DNA of 49,340 nucleotides from Gallionella sp. (GCA_030645535.1 JAUSNM010000026.1:1-49340), one strand, 5' to 3'; shown: positions 16,962 to 26,272, counted from the stretch's first letter. Notes: generated by a model from the letters alone, not told the origin. Numbers and translations: made by a program.

Positions 16962-17898
16962 AGCCGGCGCTCTCTAAAGTTATCGGGTTACCTGCCACAT
17001 CGCGGACAATGCAGCCTTGTCCTGCGACAATATTGCCGATACAGGTCAATTGCAGAGCAAGCCGTTCACTGATGTTCAGCACGTCACCGCGGCGGCGGGC
17101 AGGCACGGTAAAACACAATTCATAGTCATCGCCACCGGACAGCGCGGATTGTTTTCCCAGCGGTTGATCAAGAAATCTGCGCAAACTCGCTGACACGGGA
17201 AGTTCATCAAAATTTACCCTTGCGCCCACATGCGAGGCATCGAGTATATGACCGAGATCGCCCAGCAAACCGTCCGAAATGTCGATCGCGCTGCTGGCAA
17301 TGCCGCACAGCGCAAGGCCTAAAGCCACGCGCGGCTGCGGCTGATAGAGAGCCGTCGCACAGGCGGCGAAGTCGCTCGCAGACAAGGCCACCCGACCTTG
17401 CAGATGAGCCAGTGCCAGCGCTGCATCGCCGAGGTGCCCGGACACCCAGATTTCATCACCTGGTTGTGCGCCGCTGCGCCGCAATGCCTGCTTTGCTGCC
17501 ACTTCACCAAAAATTGTCACGCACAGATTAAGCGGTCCGCGCGTGGTATCTCCGCCGACCAGTTCAACGCCATGCGCGTCCGCCAAAGCAAAAAATCCCG
17601 CACTGAATTTCGCAAGCCAGGCTTCATCAGCCGCCGGCATCGCAATCGCAAGGGTTGCCCAGCGCGGTGTTGCGCCCATTGCCGCCAGATCAGACAGATT
17701 GACCGCCAGCGTTTTATGCCCCAACAAAAACGGGTCCGTATCGGCAAAAAAATGCGTGCCACACACCAGCATATCGCTGGATACCGCCAGAACCTTGCCG
17801 CTGCTGACTTGCAGCAAGGCCGCATCATCACCCACGCCCAGCAGGGCGCCGGGTGTCGCGCGTGTGAAGTGACGCTGAATTAAATCGAATTCGGACAT
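16945..17898 (-). CDS. thiL: Thiamine-monophosphate kinase
   Basis: 317 aa from the ATG at 17898; the GTG at 17910 would add four residues, but MSEFDLIQRHF matches the family start. ThiL phosphorylates thiamine monophosphate to the active diphosphate. ATP and metal motifs are seen: GVGDDAALLQV, SSDMLVCGTHF, VNLSDLAAMGATP, GGDTTRGPLN, AIDISDGLLGDLGH and SGGDDYELCFT. It lies between nusB and pgpA in the usual order, but a heptanucleotide array occupies the 80-bp gap to nusB. Confidence 0.96.
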   Translation of the reverse strand: MSEFDLIQRHFTRATPGALLGVGDDAALLQVSSGKVLAVSSDMLVCGTHFFADTDPFLLGHKTLAVNLSDLAAMGATPRWATLAIAMPAADEAWLAKFSAGFFALADAHGVELVGGDTTRGPLNLCVTIFGEVAAKQALRRSGAQPGDEIWVSGHLGDAALALAHLQGRVALSASDFAACATALYQPQPRVALGLALCGIASSAIDISDGLLGDLGHILDASHVGARVNFDELPVSASLRRFLDQPLGKQSALSGGDDYELCFTVPARRRGDVLNISERLALQLTCIGNIVAGQGCIVRDVAGNPITLESAGYDHFR

Positions 17899-17904
17899 GG
17901 AGGC

Positions 17905-17994
17905 AGTCACTAGTTATTAGTCGCTAGACGTTAGTTAAAAGCCGCGTGGCGACAACACCAACTAATCGCTAACGACTAGCTACTTACGACTGTT
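17905..17994. repeat. Degenerate heptanucleotide arrays in the thiL-nusB gap
   Basis: Units AGTCACT, AGTTATT, AGTCGCT, AGACGTT, AGTTAAA at 17905-17939, then in opposite orientation AACTAAT, CGCTAAC, GACTAGC, TACTTAC, GACTGTT at 17960-17994. The two arrays are roughly inverted copies around a GC-rich spacer. The second extends over the nusB stop (17980-17982) into its last codons. Confidence 0.65.
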
Positions 17995-18456
17995 ACTCGC
18001 AAACTCCACTGCACGAACTTTTGGTGCCAGCTTGTCCAGCACCCCGTTGACGTACTTGTGGCCGTCGGTACCGCCGAAGGTTTTGGCCAGCTCGACCGCT
18101 TCATTAATAACGACTTTGTATGGCACATCCAGTTGCTGGGAGAGCTCGTAAGCCGCCAGCAACAGCACCGAAAATTCTACCGTGCTCAGTTCATCGAGCG
18201 CACGGTCAAGATAAGGCGTCAACAAGGTTTGTAATGCTTCGTGCTGGGTCAGCACCCCGCGCAGCAGCTTGGCGTACATGGGCTTATCGTAGCGCCCCAG
18301 ATTCTTTTCGCCTTGCAGGTGATTTTCAATATCAGACGCATCCGTACCCGACACACGCCATTGGTAAATGCCTTGCAGCGCCAGTTCCCGTGCGCGATGG
18401 CGCGGACTTTTCAGCTGCGTGCTTTTAACCGGAGTTAACTCAGCCCCCGCACTCAT
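17980..18456 (-). CDS. nusB: Transcription antitermination factor NusB
   Basis: 158 aa. NusB binds boxA RNA with NusE/S10 in rRNA antitermination. The family segments [38 protein letters not shown] and the C-terminal [32 protein letters not shown] are complete. The start overlaps the ribH stop by 4 bp (ATGA). The last residues (NSRK) are encoded by the edge of a heptanucleotide array, so the natural C-terminus seems altered by the repeat. Confidence 0.96.
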   Translation of the reverse strand: MSAGAELTPVKSTQLKSPRHRARELALQGIYQWRVSGTDASDIENHLQGEKNLGRYDKPMYAKLLRGVLTQHEALQTLLTPYLDRALDELSTVEFSVLLLAAYELSQQLDVPYKVVINEAVELAKTFGGTDGHKYVNGVLDKLAPKVRAVEFASNSRK

Positions 18457-18905
18457 GCCAGATCCCGCAACAAGTTGGCCATCTCAATCGCAGCCTGCGC
18501 GGCTTCGCTGCCCTTGACACTCACGCGCGCAAGCGCCTGATCGTCATTGTCCGTGGTCAGAATCGCATTGGCGATCGGCAAGCCGCAAGCCAGCTGCACG
18601 TCATTCACGCCACGAGCCGATTCATTGGACACCACCTCGAAATGATAGGTGTCGCCGCGTATCACCGCACCCAGCGCAATCAGTGCATCGTATTTTTCGC
18701 TGTCTGCCATGTGCAACAGCACGACAGGTATTTCCAGCGCGCCCGGCACGGTCGCGAGGGTGATGTCATCATCACAGACGCCCAATTTAACCAGTTCCGC
18801 GCGGCACGATGCCAGAAGGCCTTCGCAAACTTCCGGGTTAAAACGGCTTTGCACGATACCGATACGCAGGCCTTTGCCGTCCAGATTCTTTTCTACTTCT
18901 TTCAT
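18453..18905 (-). CDS. ribH: 6,7-dimethyl-8-ribityllumazine synthase
   Basis: 150 aa. It condenses the pyrimidine and 3,4-dihydroxy-2-butanone 4-phosphate in the penultimate step of riboflavin synthesis. Motifs: [46 protein letters not shown] and [18 protein letters not shown], all conserved. It is coupled to nusB downstream. About 250 bp, containing an inverted-repeat element, separate it from ribBX. Confidence 0.97.
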   Translation of the reverse strand: MKEVEKNLDGKGLRIGIVQSRFNPEVCEGLLASCRAELVKLGVCDDDITLATVPGALEIPVVLLHMADSEKYDALIALGAVIRGDTYHFEVVSNESARGVNDVQLACGLPIANAILTTDNDDQALARVSVKGSEAAQAAIEMANLLRDLA

Positions 18906-18940
18906 TGTCCTGCTCCTTAAATTCTTTAAACGGCTTTTGG

Positions 18941-19152
18941 TCCACGAAAGGCACGAAATTCACAAACAGATTCAAATAAACACCTAAACTTGACTTGCCA
19001 CCAATTTAGCAGGCAATTAAGCAAACCTATCATGCTGATTCAAATAACTAATTTTGTAGAAATCTCTGCTTTGCCTTGAATATTTCGTGTGTTTCGTGTT
19101 TTTGCGAGTTATCGCCCACTGGGCGATATACCTGCGAGAATCATTTCGTGGA
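18941..19152. repeat. Inverted-arm element B with internal hairpin
   Basis: Outer arms TCCACGAAA (18941-18949) and TTTCGTGGA (19144-19152), with further TTTCGTGT copies inside the right arm. The core is GCGAGTT (19104-19110), then hairpin ATCGCCC-ACT-GGGCGAT (19111-19127), then ATACCTGC. The same core layout with other stem sequences occurs at 41932-42015 and 47187-47252. It sits in the ribBX-ribH gap. Confidence 0.75.
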
Positions 19153-19159
19153 CAGCTTT

Positions 19160-20254
19160 TTATTCGTGACTGGCGTAGCCTGTCACTTCCAATCCAAAAC
19201 CTGCCATGCTCGGCATCTTGTGCGGAGTCGCCAGCAGGCGCATTTTGCCCACGTTCAGATCGCGCAATATCTGCGCGCCGATACCGTAGCTGCGCGAATC
19301 CCACTGCGCGTGATGTTGAGCGCTGGCATCCAGCGTTGCGCGCGCCAGCAGATCCTTTGGGGTCTCACCGCGATGTAGCAACACCAGCACACCTGCACTT
19401 GCCCCGGCTATCTTCTGCATGGCTTCATGCACACTGGTCGACTGATCCGGTGATTTCTGTTCGAGAAAATCCATCACCGACAACGGCTCATGCACCCGTA
19501 CCAGCGTTTCATCAAGAGGGCTGATCTCGCCCTTCACCAGCGCCAGATGGGTGCGCTGCGTGGTCTTGTCCACATAAGTCGCCAGATCGAATTCGCCATA
19601 TGCAGTCTGAACTTTCCGCATCGCGACACGTTCGACCAGTTTTTCATGCTGGCTGCGATGTTCGATCAAATCGGCAATGGTGCCGATCTTCAAACCGTGT
19701 ATCTTGGCATACTCGATCAAATCCGGCAGGCGCGCCATTTCACCATCATCCTTGAGGATCTCGCAGATCACCGAGGCCGGGGTCAGCCCTGCCATCTGCG
19801 CCAGATCACAGCCGGCTTCAGTGTGTCCGGCGCGCACCAGCACACCGCCATTTTGCGCACGCAGCGGAAAGATGTGGCCCGGTTGCACGATGTCGGCGGG
19901 CACAGCGTTCTTGTCTGCGGCAGCCAGCACGGTACGCGCACGATCCCCCGCAGAAATCCCGGTCGTGACACCCGTTGCCGCCTCAATGGACATCGTGAAA
20001 TTGGTTGCCAGTTGCAACCCGTTTTCCTGCACCATCAATGGCAGATTGATCTGGCGACAATGCGCTTCGGTCAGCGTCAGGCAGATCAGGCCACGGCCGT
20101 GTTTTGCCATGAAGTTGATCTTTTCGGGCGTGGCAAATTCAGCGGCAAACACAAGGTCACCCTCGTTCTCACGGTCTTCCTCATCTACCAGAATGACCAT
20201 ATTGCCGGCGCGAATCTCTTCGATAATTTCCTGTATTGGTGCGATATCTGTCAT
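19160..20254 (-). CDS. ribB: 3,4-dihydroxy-2-butanone-4-phosphate synthase with degenerate RibA domain
   Basis: 364 aa from the ATG at 20254; the longer frame adds 35 unrelated residues. The N-terminal RibB domain (1-200) is intact: LVDEEDRENEGDL, GRGLICLTLTEAHC, TTGISAGDRA and RAGHTEAGCDLAQ. The C-terminal part has the RibA fold (KVQTAYGEFDLATY onwards) but lacks the zinc cysteines of the usual CLTGDVFGS/RCDCG region and the RQEGRGIGL arginine motif. It fits the RibBX variant described in proteobacteria, with no GTP cyclohydrolase II activity. A separate ribA must exist elsewhere in the genome. It uses ribulose 5-phosphate. Confidence 0.92.
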   Translation of the reverse strand: MTDIAPIQEIIEEIRAGNMVILVDEEDRENEGDLVFAAEFATPEKINFMAKHGRGLICLTLTEAHCRQINLPLMVQENGLQLATNFTMSIEAATGVTTGISAGDRARTVLAAADKNAVPADIVQPGHIFPLRAQNGGVLVRAGHTEAGCDLAQMAGLTPASVICEILKDDGEMARLPDLIEYAKIHGLKIGTIADLIEHRSQHEKLVERVAMRKVQTAYGEFDLATYVDKTTQRTHLALVKGEISPLDETLVRVHEPLSVMDFLEQKSPDQSTSVHEAMQKIAGASAGVLVLLHRGETPKDLLARATLDASAQHHAQWDSRSYGIGAQILRDLNVGKMRLLATPHKMPSMAGFGLEVTGYASHE

Positions 20255-20277
20255 GCGAAACCTCAAAAATGGCAGAA

Positions 20278-20327
20278 CGGCGCAGCATGCATTGCATGCG
20301 CCGCCCAGAAGATGTGCGATTATACCA
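20278..20327 (-). promoter_or_regulatory. ribBX extended -10 promoter and leader hairpin
   Basis: On the minus strand TGGTATAAT (-10 at 20319-20324, with TG extension) lies about 65 bp before the ribBX start. Between them a GC-rich hairpin pairs 20278-20283 (CGGCGC) with 20298-20303. The leader is too short and lacks the conserved sequences of an FMN riboswitch. A role in ribBX control is possible but unproven. Confidence 0.5.
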
Positions 20328-20371
20328 TTTCCATACACCGCCCAGCCCTCCCTGACCATGGATCACAGGCA

Positions 20372-20653
20372 ATGACAACGACATCCGGCAACTGGTCCGC
20401 CAGGGTTACCCGCGAAAGTTATGCGCTCGACCTGGAAGAAGGCGTCTTCACGTGGGACGACCCGAAGCGAATCGCGCAGTCGCTCAAGCGCTCGGCAGAC
20501 ACCAGCTTACGCCGCAAGGCGCCGCCGTTCCGCTCAGCCATGTCCATGCTGGTGTTTTATATCAACCGCGCGGGCAAGCATCTTAATGAAAACCAGAAGC
20601 GCATTCTTGAGCAAGCCAAGGATGAATTGCGGGCGCTCTATGGAAAGGGCTGA
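20372..20653 (+). CDS. DUF3175 family protein
   Basis: 93 aa. Segments SARVTRESYALDLEEGVFTW, IAQSLKRSAD and the Ser/Phe-rich PFRSAMSMLVFYINRAGKHL match the small DUF3175 family, whose function is unknown. The start at 20372 fits the family length; the frame is open much further upstream, but that part is a shadow of ribBX. It runs divergent from ribBX and lies inside the riboflavin gene block on the other strand, suggesting a later insertion. Confidence 0.82.
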   Translation: MTTTSGNWSARVTRESYALDLEEGVFTWDDPKRIAQSLKRSADTSLRRKAPPFRSAMSMLVFYINRAGKHLNENQKRILEQAKDELRALYGKG

Positions 20654-20818
20654 TACTCCGTTCGAAGTTCATGCGCTGTATGCGGCGTGTTCCGGGGTGA
20701 GGCTGGAATAATGCATAGATAATTTGGCATATTGTTTTAGCCGGGACAACGGCGTAGGGTGAGGTACGCCTTGAGTAAATAACAGACAACAGCTTTGCAG
20801 ACAATTTCCGGGGGTTAT

Positions 20819-21856
20819 ATGTCAGAAAATAACAAAAAATCACTCGCCCGCTTTATAAATCCAACGGAACAGGATCTCTGGGCGAAATTGATGGAACTGC
20901 ATGATGTACTGGATATTATCAAAAAACGCACAGATCTGAATGCAGACCAGGTTGAAATCTTAATAAAATGCTATGACAAACTGGATATGGCAAAAGAGGC
21001 GCTAGGCCCGAAGTGGAAAGGATTTCCATGGCTCCCTAACCTGAAGAAGCACTACAAAATATTCTGGAGTCTGGTGCATCGCGTCGATGAGGACATCATT
21101 TTACTGCTGCCTGATGACGAGGTAGCAAGCAAGGCTATCGATGTAGCAACCTTCTTCAGCATGAACATCAAGGAAGTGCGTATCAGGGAAGAGTGGCTGG
21201 GGGGTAGCGGTAAGCCAGGCAAGCTGAGCAACGCCATTGAAAAGTATAGTGCGGGAAAAGATATGCCGGGCAACCGGCTTATCATCAGGGAGGCGCTCAA
21301 GCTGGTCAATGACCTGATGGATCACAACTTCTGGATACTCTCGCTGAACAGTCTGGTGAGCATGCTAAGCGCGACGCTTCTGGGCATCGCCATGCTGGTG
21401 TTCTGGGTATGTGATTACCCTCTCCAACTGGTGAATTGGCCCGGCTCAATCAATGAAGTTTTTGCACCTCTCGCCCTGCTCGGGCTGATGGGAGCCTATT
21501 TAAGCAATCTAATCACCAGGGAAGACTTTTTGTTTGTGAAAGGCCCTTTCTGGCGTTACATGTTGCACTATGTCCTGTCCAAACCCATCATCAGTGCGTT
21601 TGCCGCCGTTTTTATCTATGTGGTTGAGCAATCCAGGCTGGTCTTTGCCGTAGTAACGACGGCCACGGTTCAATTACCGGCTTCCCAGCTTATTACCGTA
21701 CATGTAAATCAGAATGCGGTAGGTTATGTCTACGCCATTCTTGCAGTAGCCTCGGGGTTTTCGGCGGATAAAATTCTGCGCAGCATGATAGATCGCGTAC
21801 TCAAAAAGCTGGAAAAAACGGCGGAAAAGACAAAAGAGACGAAAAATGAATCGTGA
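20819..21856 (+). CDS. Hypothetical membrane protein
   Basis: 345 aa from the ATG at 20819, preceded by a G-rich ribosome site; a TTG at 20795 is less likely. I do not recognise the family. The N-terminal 165 residues are polar and helical. From about 185 come hydrophobic segments (LSATLLGIAMLVFWVC, FAPLALLGLMGAYLSNL, PIISAFAAVFIYVVEQS, VYAILAVASGFSADKIL), suggesting three or four membrane helices. The C-terminus is a Lys/Glu-rich helix. Together with the DUF3175 gene it interrupts the minus-strand riboflavin operon. The stop is about 30 bp from the convergent ribE stop. Confidence 0.75.
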   Translation: MSENNKKSLARFINPTEQDLWAKLMELHDVLDIIKKRTDLNADQVEILIKCYDKLDMAKEALGPKWKGFPWLPNLKKHYKIFWSLVHRVDEDIILLLPDDEVASKAIDVATFFSMNIKEVRIREEWLGGSGKPGKLSNAIEKYSAGKDMPGNRLIIREALKLVNDLMDHNFWILSLNSLVSMLSATLLGIAMLVFWVCDYPLQLVNWPGSINEVFAPLALLGLMGAYLSNLITREDFLFVKGPFWRYMLHYVLSKPIISAFAAVFIYVVEQSRLVFAVVTTATVQLPASQLITVHVNQNAVGYVYAILAVASGFSADKILRSMIDRVLKKLEKTAEKTKETKNES

Positions 21857-21889
21857 AAAACGGCTTATTTATCGCCCCGTCCGACTTTT

Positions 21890-22486
21890 TTAGCCATTGT
21901 CTGCCGTCAACATGCGCTCCACGTAGCGTGCGATCAGATCGATCTCCAGGTTCACTCTTGAACCTGCCTTTAATTCATTCAGCGTCGTTACATCCAGCGT
22001 GTGCGGAATCAGGTTTACGTCAAACTCCGAGCCTGCGACCTGGTTCACGGTCAGACTGACACCGTTGATGGTGATGGAGCCTTTCACCGCGATATATTTA
22101 GCAAGCTGCTGCGGCGCACGCACTACAAGGCGCCAGCTCTCGCCAATATCGTTGAACGCCACCACCTCACCCACGCCGTCCACATGACCACTGACCAGAT
22201 GACCGCCCAGCCGATCCGACAGACGCAAGGCTTTTTCCAGATTCACATGATTGCCCTGATGCTCCAGTCCAACCGTGCAATTTAGCGTCTCACACGAAAC
22301 ATCCACGGTAAATTCGCGGCCGTTTATTTCCACCACGGTAAGACACACGCCATTCACCGCGATGCTGTCGCCTATCTGCACGTCGTCCATGCCCAGCACT
22401 TCGCCCTCAACCGAGAGGCGCAAACCGCCCTCGCGATCTTCCGCCCGGGTGATGATGCCGACATCTGCAATGATTCCACTAAACAC
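21890..22486 (-). CDS. ribE: Riboflavin synthase, alpha chain
   Basis: 198 aa. It dismutates two lumazines to riboflavin. The duplicated barrel is visible: MFSGIIADVGIITRAEDREG and IAVNGVCLTVVEI in the first half; LEKALRLSDRLGGHLVSGHVDGVG and ITINGVSLTVNQV in the second. The trimerisation helix closes the protein (NLEIDLIARYVERML). In related genomes ribE is followed directly by ribBX; here two plus-strand genes intervene. It is 103 bp after ribD, across a REP-like hairpin. Confidence 0.96.
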   Translation of the reverse strand: MFSGIIADVGIITRAEDREGGLRLSVEGEVLGMDDVQIGDSIAVNGVCLTVVEINGREFTVDVSCETLNCTVGLEHQGNHVNLEKALRLSDRLGGHLVSGHVDGVGEVVAFNDIGESWRLVVRAPQQLAKYIAVKGSITINGVSLTVNQVAGSEFDVNLIPHTLDVTTLNELKAGSRVNLEIDLIARYVERMLTADNG

Positions 22487-22504
22487 GATTAAACTCCTTT
22501 ATCA

Positions 22505-22532
22505 CGTCATTCCGGCGGAGGCCGGAATCCAG
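22505..22532. repeat. REP-like hairpin in the ribE-ribD gap
   Basis: CGTCATTCCGGCGGAGGCCG followed by GAATCCAG: stem ATTCCGGC/GCCGGAAT. This is the common dispersed proteobacterial repeat of the CATTCCGGCGAAGGCCGGAATCC type, frequently a substrate of RAYT enzymes. Confidence 0.8.
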
Positions 22533-22589
22533 CTATAAATATATTTCCGCGTAGCGGACAAAAGCTTTGGTTGTCGCGCTTTGCGCGCG

Positions 22590-23720
22590 TTATTTGATCG
22601 ACTGGATGCACGCCAACGCGTGTATGACGCCGTTGTTTGCAACACGTACCGTGATGCGCAAATCCTGGCCGACTTGACGCACATCCTTCCACACAAGATC
22701 AACGCGCTGATCAAGCGAGCTCAACTCGCCCAGACATGCCATGCCGCGCGCCATGTCACCCAGTAATTGAGGTGCTATATACAGCAACAGCTCATCCACC
22801 AGCCCCGCACGCAACAAAGCGCCATTCAGAACAGCGCCCGCTTCCACCAGCACTTCATTGCAGCCCCGCTGTGCAAGGTCGCGCAACATGGCGTTCAAAT
22901 CCACCCGCCCATTACCATCCGGCAATACCACCACCGTCGCACCCGCACCCTGCAACAGGGATATCTTTCGTTCATCATGCAGCGCGGCATAGATCAGGGT
23001 GTTACCGCCTTGCAAGATGCGCGCACCCGGTGGCATGCGCAACTGGCTGTCCAGCACCACCCGCAATGGCTGGCGCAGCGTTTCTATCTCGCGCACATTC
23101 AATTGCGCATCGTCTGCCAGCACCGTATTGATGCCGGTCAGCACCGCACAGGAACGCGCACGCCAGTGTTGCACATCCAGCCTGGCTTCAGAACCGGTAA
23201 TCCACTGACTGACTCCGTTCGCCAGCGCCGTACGTCCATCCAGACTCATGCCTGTCTTGCAACGCACAAAGGGTATACCGCGTGTCATGCGTGCAAAAAA
23301 ACCGGCATTCAATTCACGTGCAGCCGCTTCCATCAAGCCACATTCGACCTCAATTCCGGCCGCACGCAGCGTTGCAATACCATTGCCTGATACCAGCGGA
23401 TTCGCGTCTGTAGTTGCCACCACCACTCGCGCCACACCCGCCGCAATCAGCGCATCGGCACAGGGCGGCGTTCTGCCATGGTGACTGCAGGGCTCCAGCG
23501 TGACATAAGCGGTAGCGCCACGTGCCGATGTACCCGCTTCCCGTTGCGCATAGATTTCGGCGTGTGGTTCGCCGGCTCGTTTGTGCCAGCCGCTGCCAAC
23601 AAGTTTTTCATCCCGCACCAGCACGCAACCGACGCGCGGATTCGGACTGGTACCGTACATCCCGCGTTCTGCCAGTCGCAGCGCCTGAGCCATCCATTTG
23701 CTGTCTTCTACACGGAACAT
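22590..23720 (-). CDS. ribD: Riboflavin biosynthesis deaminase/reductase RibD
   Basis: 376 aa. Two domains: an N-terminal zinc deaminase (HAEIYAQ and PCSHHGRTPPCADAL provide the zinc ligands and catalytic Glu) and a C-terminal NADPH reductase from about residue 150 (VRCKTGMSLDGRTALANG, SQWITGSEARLDVQHWR, GCNEVLVEAGAVLNGALLRA). It converts the GTP cyclohydrolase II product in two steps. The start overlaps the nrdR stop by 1 bp (TAATG), so the two are co-translated. Confidence 0.97.
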   Translation of the reverse strand: MFRVEDSKWMAQALRLAERGMYGTSPNPRVGCVLVRDEKLVGSGWHKRAGEPHAEIYAQREAGTSARGATAYVTLEPCSHHGRTPPCADALIAAGVARVVVATTDANPLVSGNGIATLRAAGIEVECGLMEAAARELNAGFFARMTRGIPFVRCKTGMSLDGRTALANGVSQWITGSEARLDVQHWRARSCAVLTGINTVLADDAQLNVREIETLRQPLRVVLDSQLRMPPGARILQGGNTLIYAALHDERKISLLQGAGATVVVLPDGNGRVDLNAMLRDLAQRGCNEVLVEAGAVLNGALLRAGLVDELLLYIAPQLLGDMARGMACLGELSSLDQRVDLVWKDVRQVGQDLRITVRVANNGVIHALACIQSIK

Positions 23721-24199
23721 TATTCAGACTTGTCGCCGGAGCGGGTGGGCGTAAGACGCACGGCTTTGACAGCATCGGCAAAATCACCCACATCCTGAAA
23801 ACTCTTATACACCGAGGCAAAACGAATGTAGGCGACCTTGTCCAGTTTCAACAATTCCTGCATCACCAGCGCGCCCACGTGCTGTGAATCAACCTCACGC
23901 TCGCCCAGTGCATAAATTTTTTGAGTGACACTGTCTATCGCCGCATCAACCATTTCGGTTGAAACCGGTCGTTTGTGCAAGGCACGCTTGAAACTGGTAC
24001 GCAGCTTTTCTGCATCGAAGTCGCAACGTATGCCGTTCTGCTTGACCACCTGCGGCATGCGCAACTCCACCGTTTCATAGGTGGTGAAGCGCTTGTCGCA
24101 AGACACGCAGCGACGGCGGCGACGTATGCTGTCGCCCTCCTCACTTTCGCGGGTATCCACCACCTGGGTGTCGTGACCTTTACAGAACGGGCATTTCAT
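23720..24199 (-). CDS. nrdR: Transcriptional repressor NrdR
   Basis: 159 aa. Zinc ribbon at the N-terminus ([20 protein letters not shown] and [13 protein letters not shown]) followed by the ATP-cone ([20 protein letters not shown]). NrdR represses ribonucleotide reductase genes in response to ATP/dATP. It is coupled to ribD. Upstream, towards glyA, a heptanucleotide array fills the short gap. Confidence 0.97.
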   Translation of the reverse strand: MKCPFCKGHDTQVVDTRESEEGDSIRRRRRCVSCDKRFTTYETVELRMPQVVKQNGIRCDFDAEKLRTSFKRALHKRPVSTEMVDAAIDSVTQKIYALGEREVDSQHVGALVMQELLKLDKVAYIRFASVYKSFQDVGDFADAVKAVRLTPTRSGDKSE

Positions 24200-24204
24200 A
24201 GAAG

Positions 24205-24246
24205 AGTGGAAAGTGGAAAGTGGGAAGTGGAAAGTGGAAAGTCACC
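24205..24246. repeat. AGTGGAA heptanucleotide array
   Basis: Five units (AGTGGAA, with one AGTGGGA) and a degenerate AGTCACC, directly upstream of nrdR in the glyA-nrdR gap. The following stretch to 24280 contains rough inverted copies of the same words (CCACTGACCACTCCC). Confidence 0.85.
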
Positions 24247-24282
24247 CTCCCACTGACCACTCCCTACTCTCCACTAACCGCT

Positions 24283-25530
24283 TTAGGCTCCGTACACCGG
24301 GAACTTCGTAGTCAGCTTCTTCACTTCAACTACGACGCGTGCGATAACGGCGTCGTCGTTCGGCGCATCCAGCACGTCGGCGATCAGATTCGCAAGCAGT
24401 TCCGCTTCCAGTTCCCCGAATCCGCGCGTCGTCATTGCCGGGCTGCCGATACGGATGCCGGAAGTTACGAACGGTTTTTGCGGATCGTTCGGGATGGCGT
24501 TCTTGTTGACGGTGATGTGCGCGCGCCCCAGAGCCGCTTCAGCATCCTTGCCGGTCAAATTCTTGGCTTGCAGATCGACCAGGAACACGTGGCTGTCGGT
24601 ACGACCGGAGACGATACGCAAGCCGCGCTCCTTCAACACACGCGTCATCACGCGCGCATTTTCAACGACCTGGCGTTGGTACACCTTGAATTCAGGGCTT
24701 GCGGCTTCCTTGAATGCAACGGCCTTGGCCGCGATCACATGCATCAGCGGGCCGCCCTGCAATGCCGGGAAGATCGCCGAATTGAGCGCCTTCTCGTGTT
24801 CGGCTTTTGCCAGAATCAGGCCGCCGCGCGGACCGCGCAAGGTCTTGTGGGTGGTGGTGGTGACGAAATCGGCGATACCGACCGGGCTGGGATACACACC
24901 TGCTGCGATGAGACCGGCGTAATGCGCCATGTCGACAAACAAATACGCGCCGACGCTGTCGGCGATTTCACGGAAACGCTTCCAGTCGATCACCAGTGCA
25001 TAAGCAGAGGCCCCTGCCACGATCATTTTCGGCTTGTGCTGCAAAGCCAGGGCTTGCACCTGATCGTAGTCGATTTCTTCTTTATCGTTCAGGCCATACT
25101 GGATGGCGTTATACAGCTTGCCGCTGATATTCACCGATGCGCCATGAGTCAGATGACCGCCATGGGCCAGCGACATCCCCAGAATGGTGTCACCTGGCTT
25201 CAACACAGAAACATACACCGCCTGATTGGCCTGCGAGCCGGAATGCGGCTGCACGTTGGCATATTCCGCGCCGAACAAGGCCTTCGCGCGATCGATCGCC
25301 AGCTGCTCGGCCACATCCACATATTCGCAACCGCCGTAATAACGTTTGCCAGGATAACCTTCGGCGTACTTGTTGGTCAGCTTGCTGCCCTGCGCTTCCA
25401 TCACTGCCGGGCTGGTGTAGTTTTCAGAAGCGATCAGCTCGATGTGATCTTCCTGACGTTGGTTTTCATGCTGAATCGCGGCCCACAATTCCGGATCCGT
25501 GACGGCAATGGTGTTTTTATTTGAAAACAT
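24283..25530 (-). CDS. glyA: Serine hydroxymethyltransferase
   Basis: 415 aa. This PLP enzyme converts serine and tetrahydrofolate to glycine and methylene-THF. Motifs: [37 protein letters not shown], the PLP lysine in [14 protein letters not shown], and [20 protein letters not shown]. The length is standard. It leads the glyA-nrdR-ribD-ribE set, the common order in betaproteobacteria. Confidence 0.98.
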   Translation of the reverse strand: MFSNKNTIAVTDPELWAAIQHENQRQEDHIELIASENYTSPAVMEAQGSKLTNKYAEGYPGKRYYGGCEYVDVAEQLAIDRAKALFGAEYANVQPHSGSQANQAVYVSVLKPGDTILGMSLAHGGHLTHGASVNISGKLYNAIQYGLNDKEEIDYDQVQALALQHKPKMIVAGASAYALVIDWKRFREIADSVGAYLFVDMAHYAGLIAAGVYPSPVGIADFVTTTTHKTLRGPRGGLILAKAEHEKALNSAIFPALQGGPLMHVIAAKAVAFKEAASPEFKVYQRQVVENARVMTRVLKERGLRIVSGRTDSHVFLVDLQAKNLTGKDAEAALGRAHITVNKNAIPNDPQKPFVTSGIRIGSPAMTTRGFGELEAELLANLIADVLDAPNDDAVIARVVVEVKKLTTKFPVYGA

Positions 25531-25559
25531 GGCAATTCCTGATAGAAAATTTTAAGGTC

Positions 25560-25808
25560 GCGAATTCTACCATGTGCCGACCATTTTCTGGCCGGGACTA
25601 GCCCTGCGGCTGGTTACTTTCTTTGCACGACCCAAGAAAGCAAGCCACTACCCATCTGCTATCGGGGAAGGCGAGCTTCTGCTGTCAAGACACACCCGAC
25701 CTTCAAGGTGGAGCATCTGAGCGACTGCTTTACTGCTGACAGCAGACCCTCAACTTAATGGGAATTTTGAGTTTGAATGCCTGTTGATAACCCATTTCGG
25801 ACGGTCGC
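25560..25808. repeat. Intergenic stretch with a dispersed-repeat fragment
   Basis: About 25600-25650 contains GGCTGGTTACTTTCTTTGC and, after a short loop, AAGAAAGCAAGCC, an imperfect hairpin of a kind common in this group of bacteria. A related hairpin lies at 28040-28073. The rest shows no gene. Confidence 0.4.
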
Positions 25809-26132
25809 TCACAGCAGGATTTTAGTAATGAATTCGGCAACAGCAGGAACGAGAACCTTCTTGGACAGCGCCAAGTACGAAAACATCAACAAGTAAGAGC
25901 CAACGGTTCCAAAATTGCGTCGTTGTAAAAACGTAGCTATATAAAATGGTGGGAAGAGTAATAGCCAAAATACAGGCAAGCCCACTATACATGCGGCTGC
26001 AAACACTATTGCAAATTCGGTATCGAAAATTGCTGAAATTCCTACAGCGATGACTCCAGCAAATGGTAACACCATCCCCCACCGATTTTTTCTTTCAAGC
26101 GGGATGTTAAGGCTTTGCGGTTCAATGCTCAT
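25809..26132 (-). CDS. Small hypothetical membrane protein
   Basis: 107 aa. Three hydrophobic segments (GMVLPFAGVIAVGISAIF, IVFAAACIVGLPVFWLLLF, VGSYLLMFSYLALSK) suggest a small integral membrane protein; the N-terminus is cytoplasmic-like and charged. No family recognised. It stands alone next to an IS110 element, in lower-GC DNA than its neighbours, which fits acquired DNA. Confidence 0.5.
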   Translation of the reverse strand: MSIEPQSLNIPLERKNRWGMVLPFAGVIAVGISAIFDTEFAIVFAAACIVGLPVFWLLLFPPFYIATFLQRRNFGTVGSYLLMFSYLALSKKVLVPAVAEFITKILL

Positions 26133-26272
26133 GTGAGAAAACCTATAAATTGAGAGCTACATTCCAATGGACGTTGTTGGCAGATCAACTTCGGTTTGCT
26201 ACAGAAACCAGTCGCTTAAGCTCCACCCAGTGACAGTCCGCTTCATGCCCTGAGGTTTTCCGTCAATTTATT

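Noticed and set aside
19490..20371. Long plus-strand frame ahead of the DUF3175 gene
   Set aside because: Antisense to ribBX; only the part from 20372 resembles a protein family.
20255..20371. FMN riboswitch upstream of ribBX
   Set aside because: The leader is short and has a single hairpin; the conserved RFN sequences are not present.
24220..25524. 434-codon open frame antisense to glyA
   Set aside because: Its sequence is low-complexity His/Arg/Gln-rich and it lies wholly opposite a highly conserved gene; a shadow of glyA codon use.
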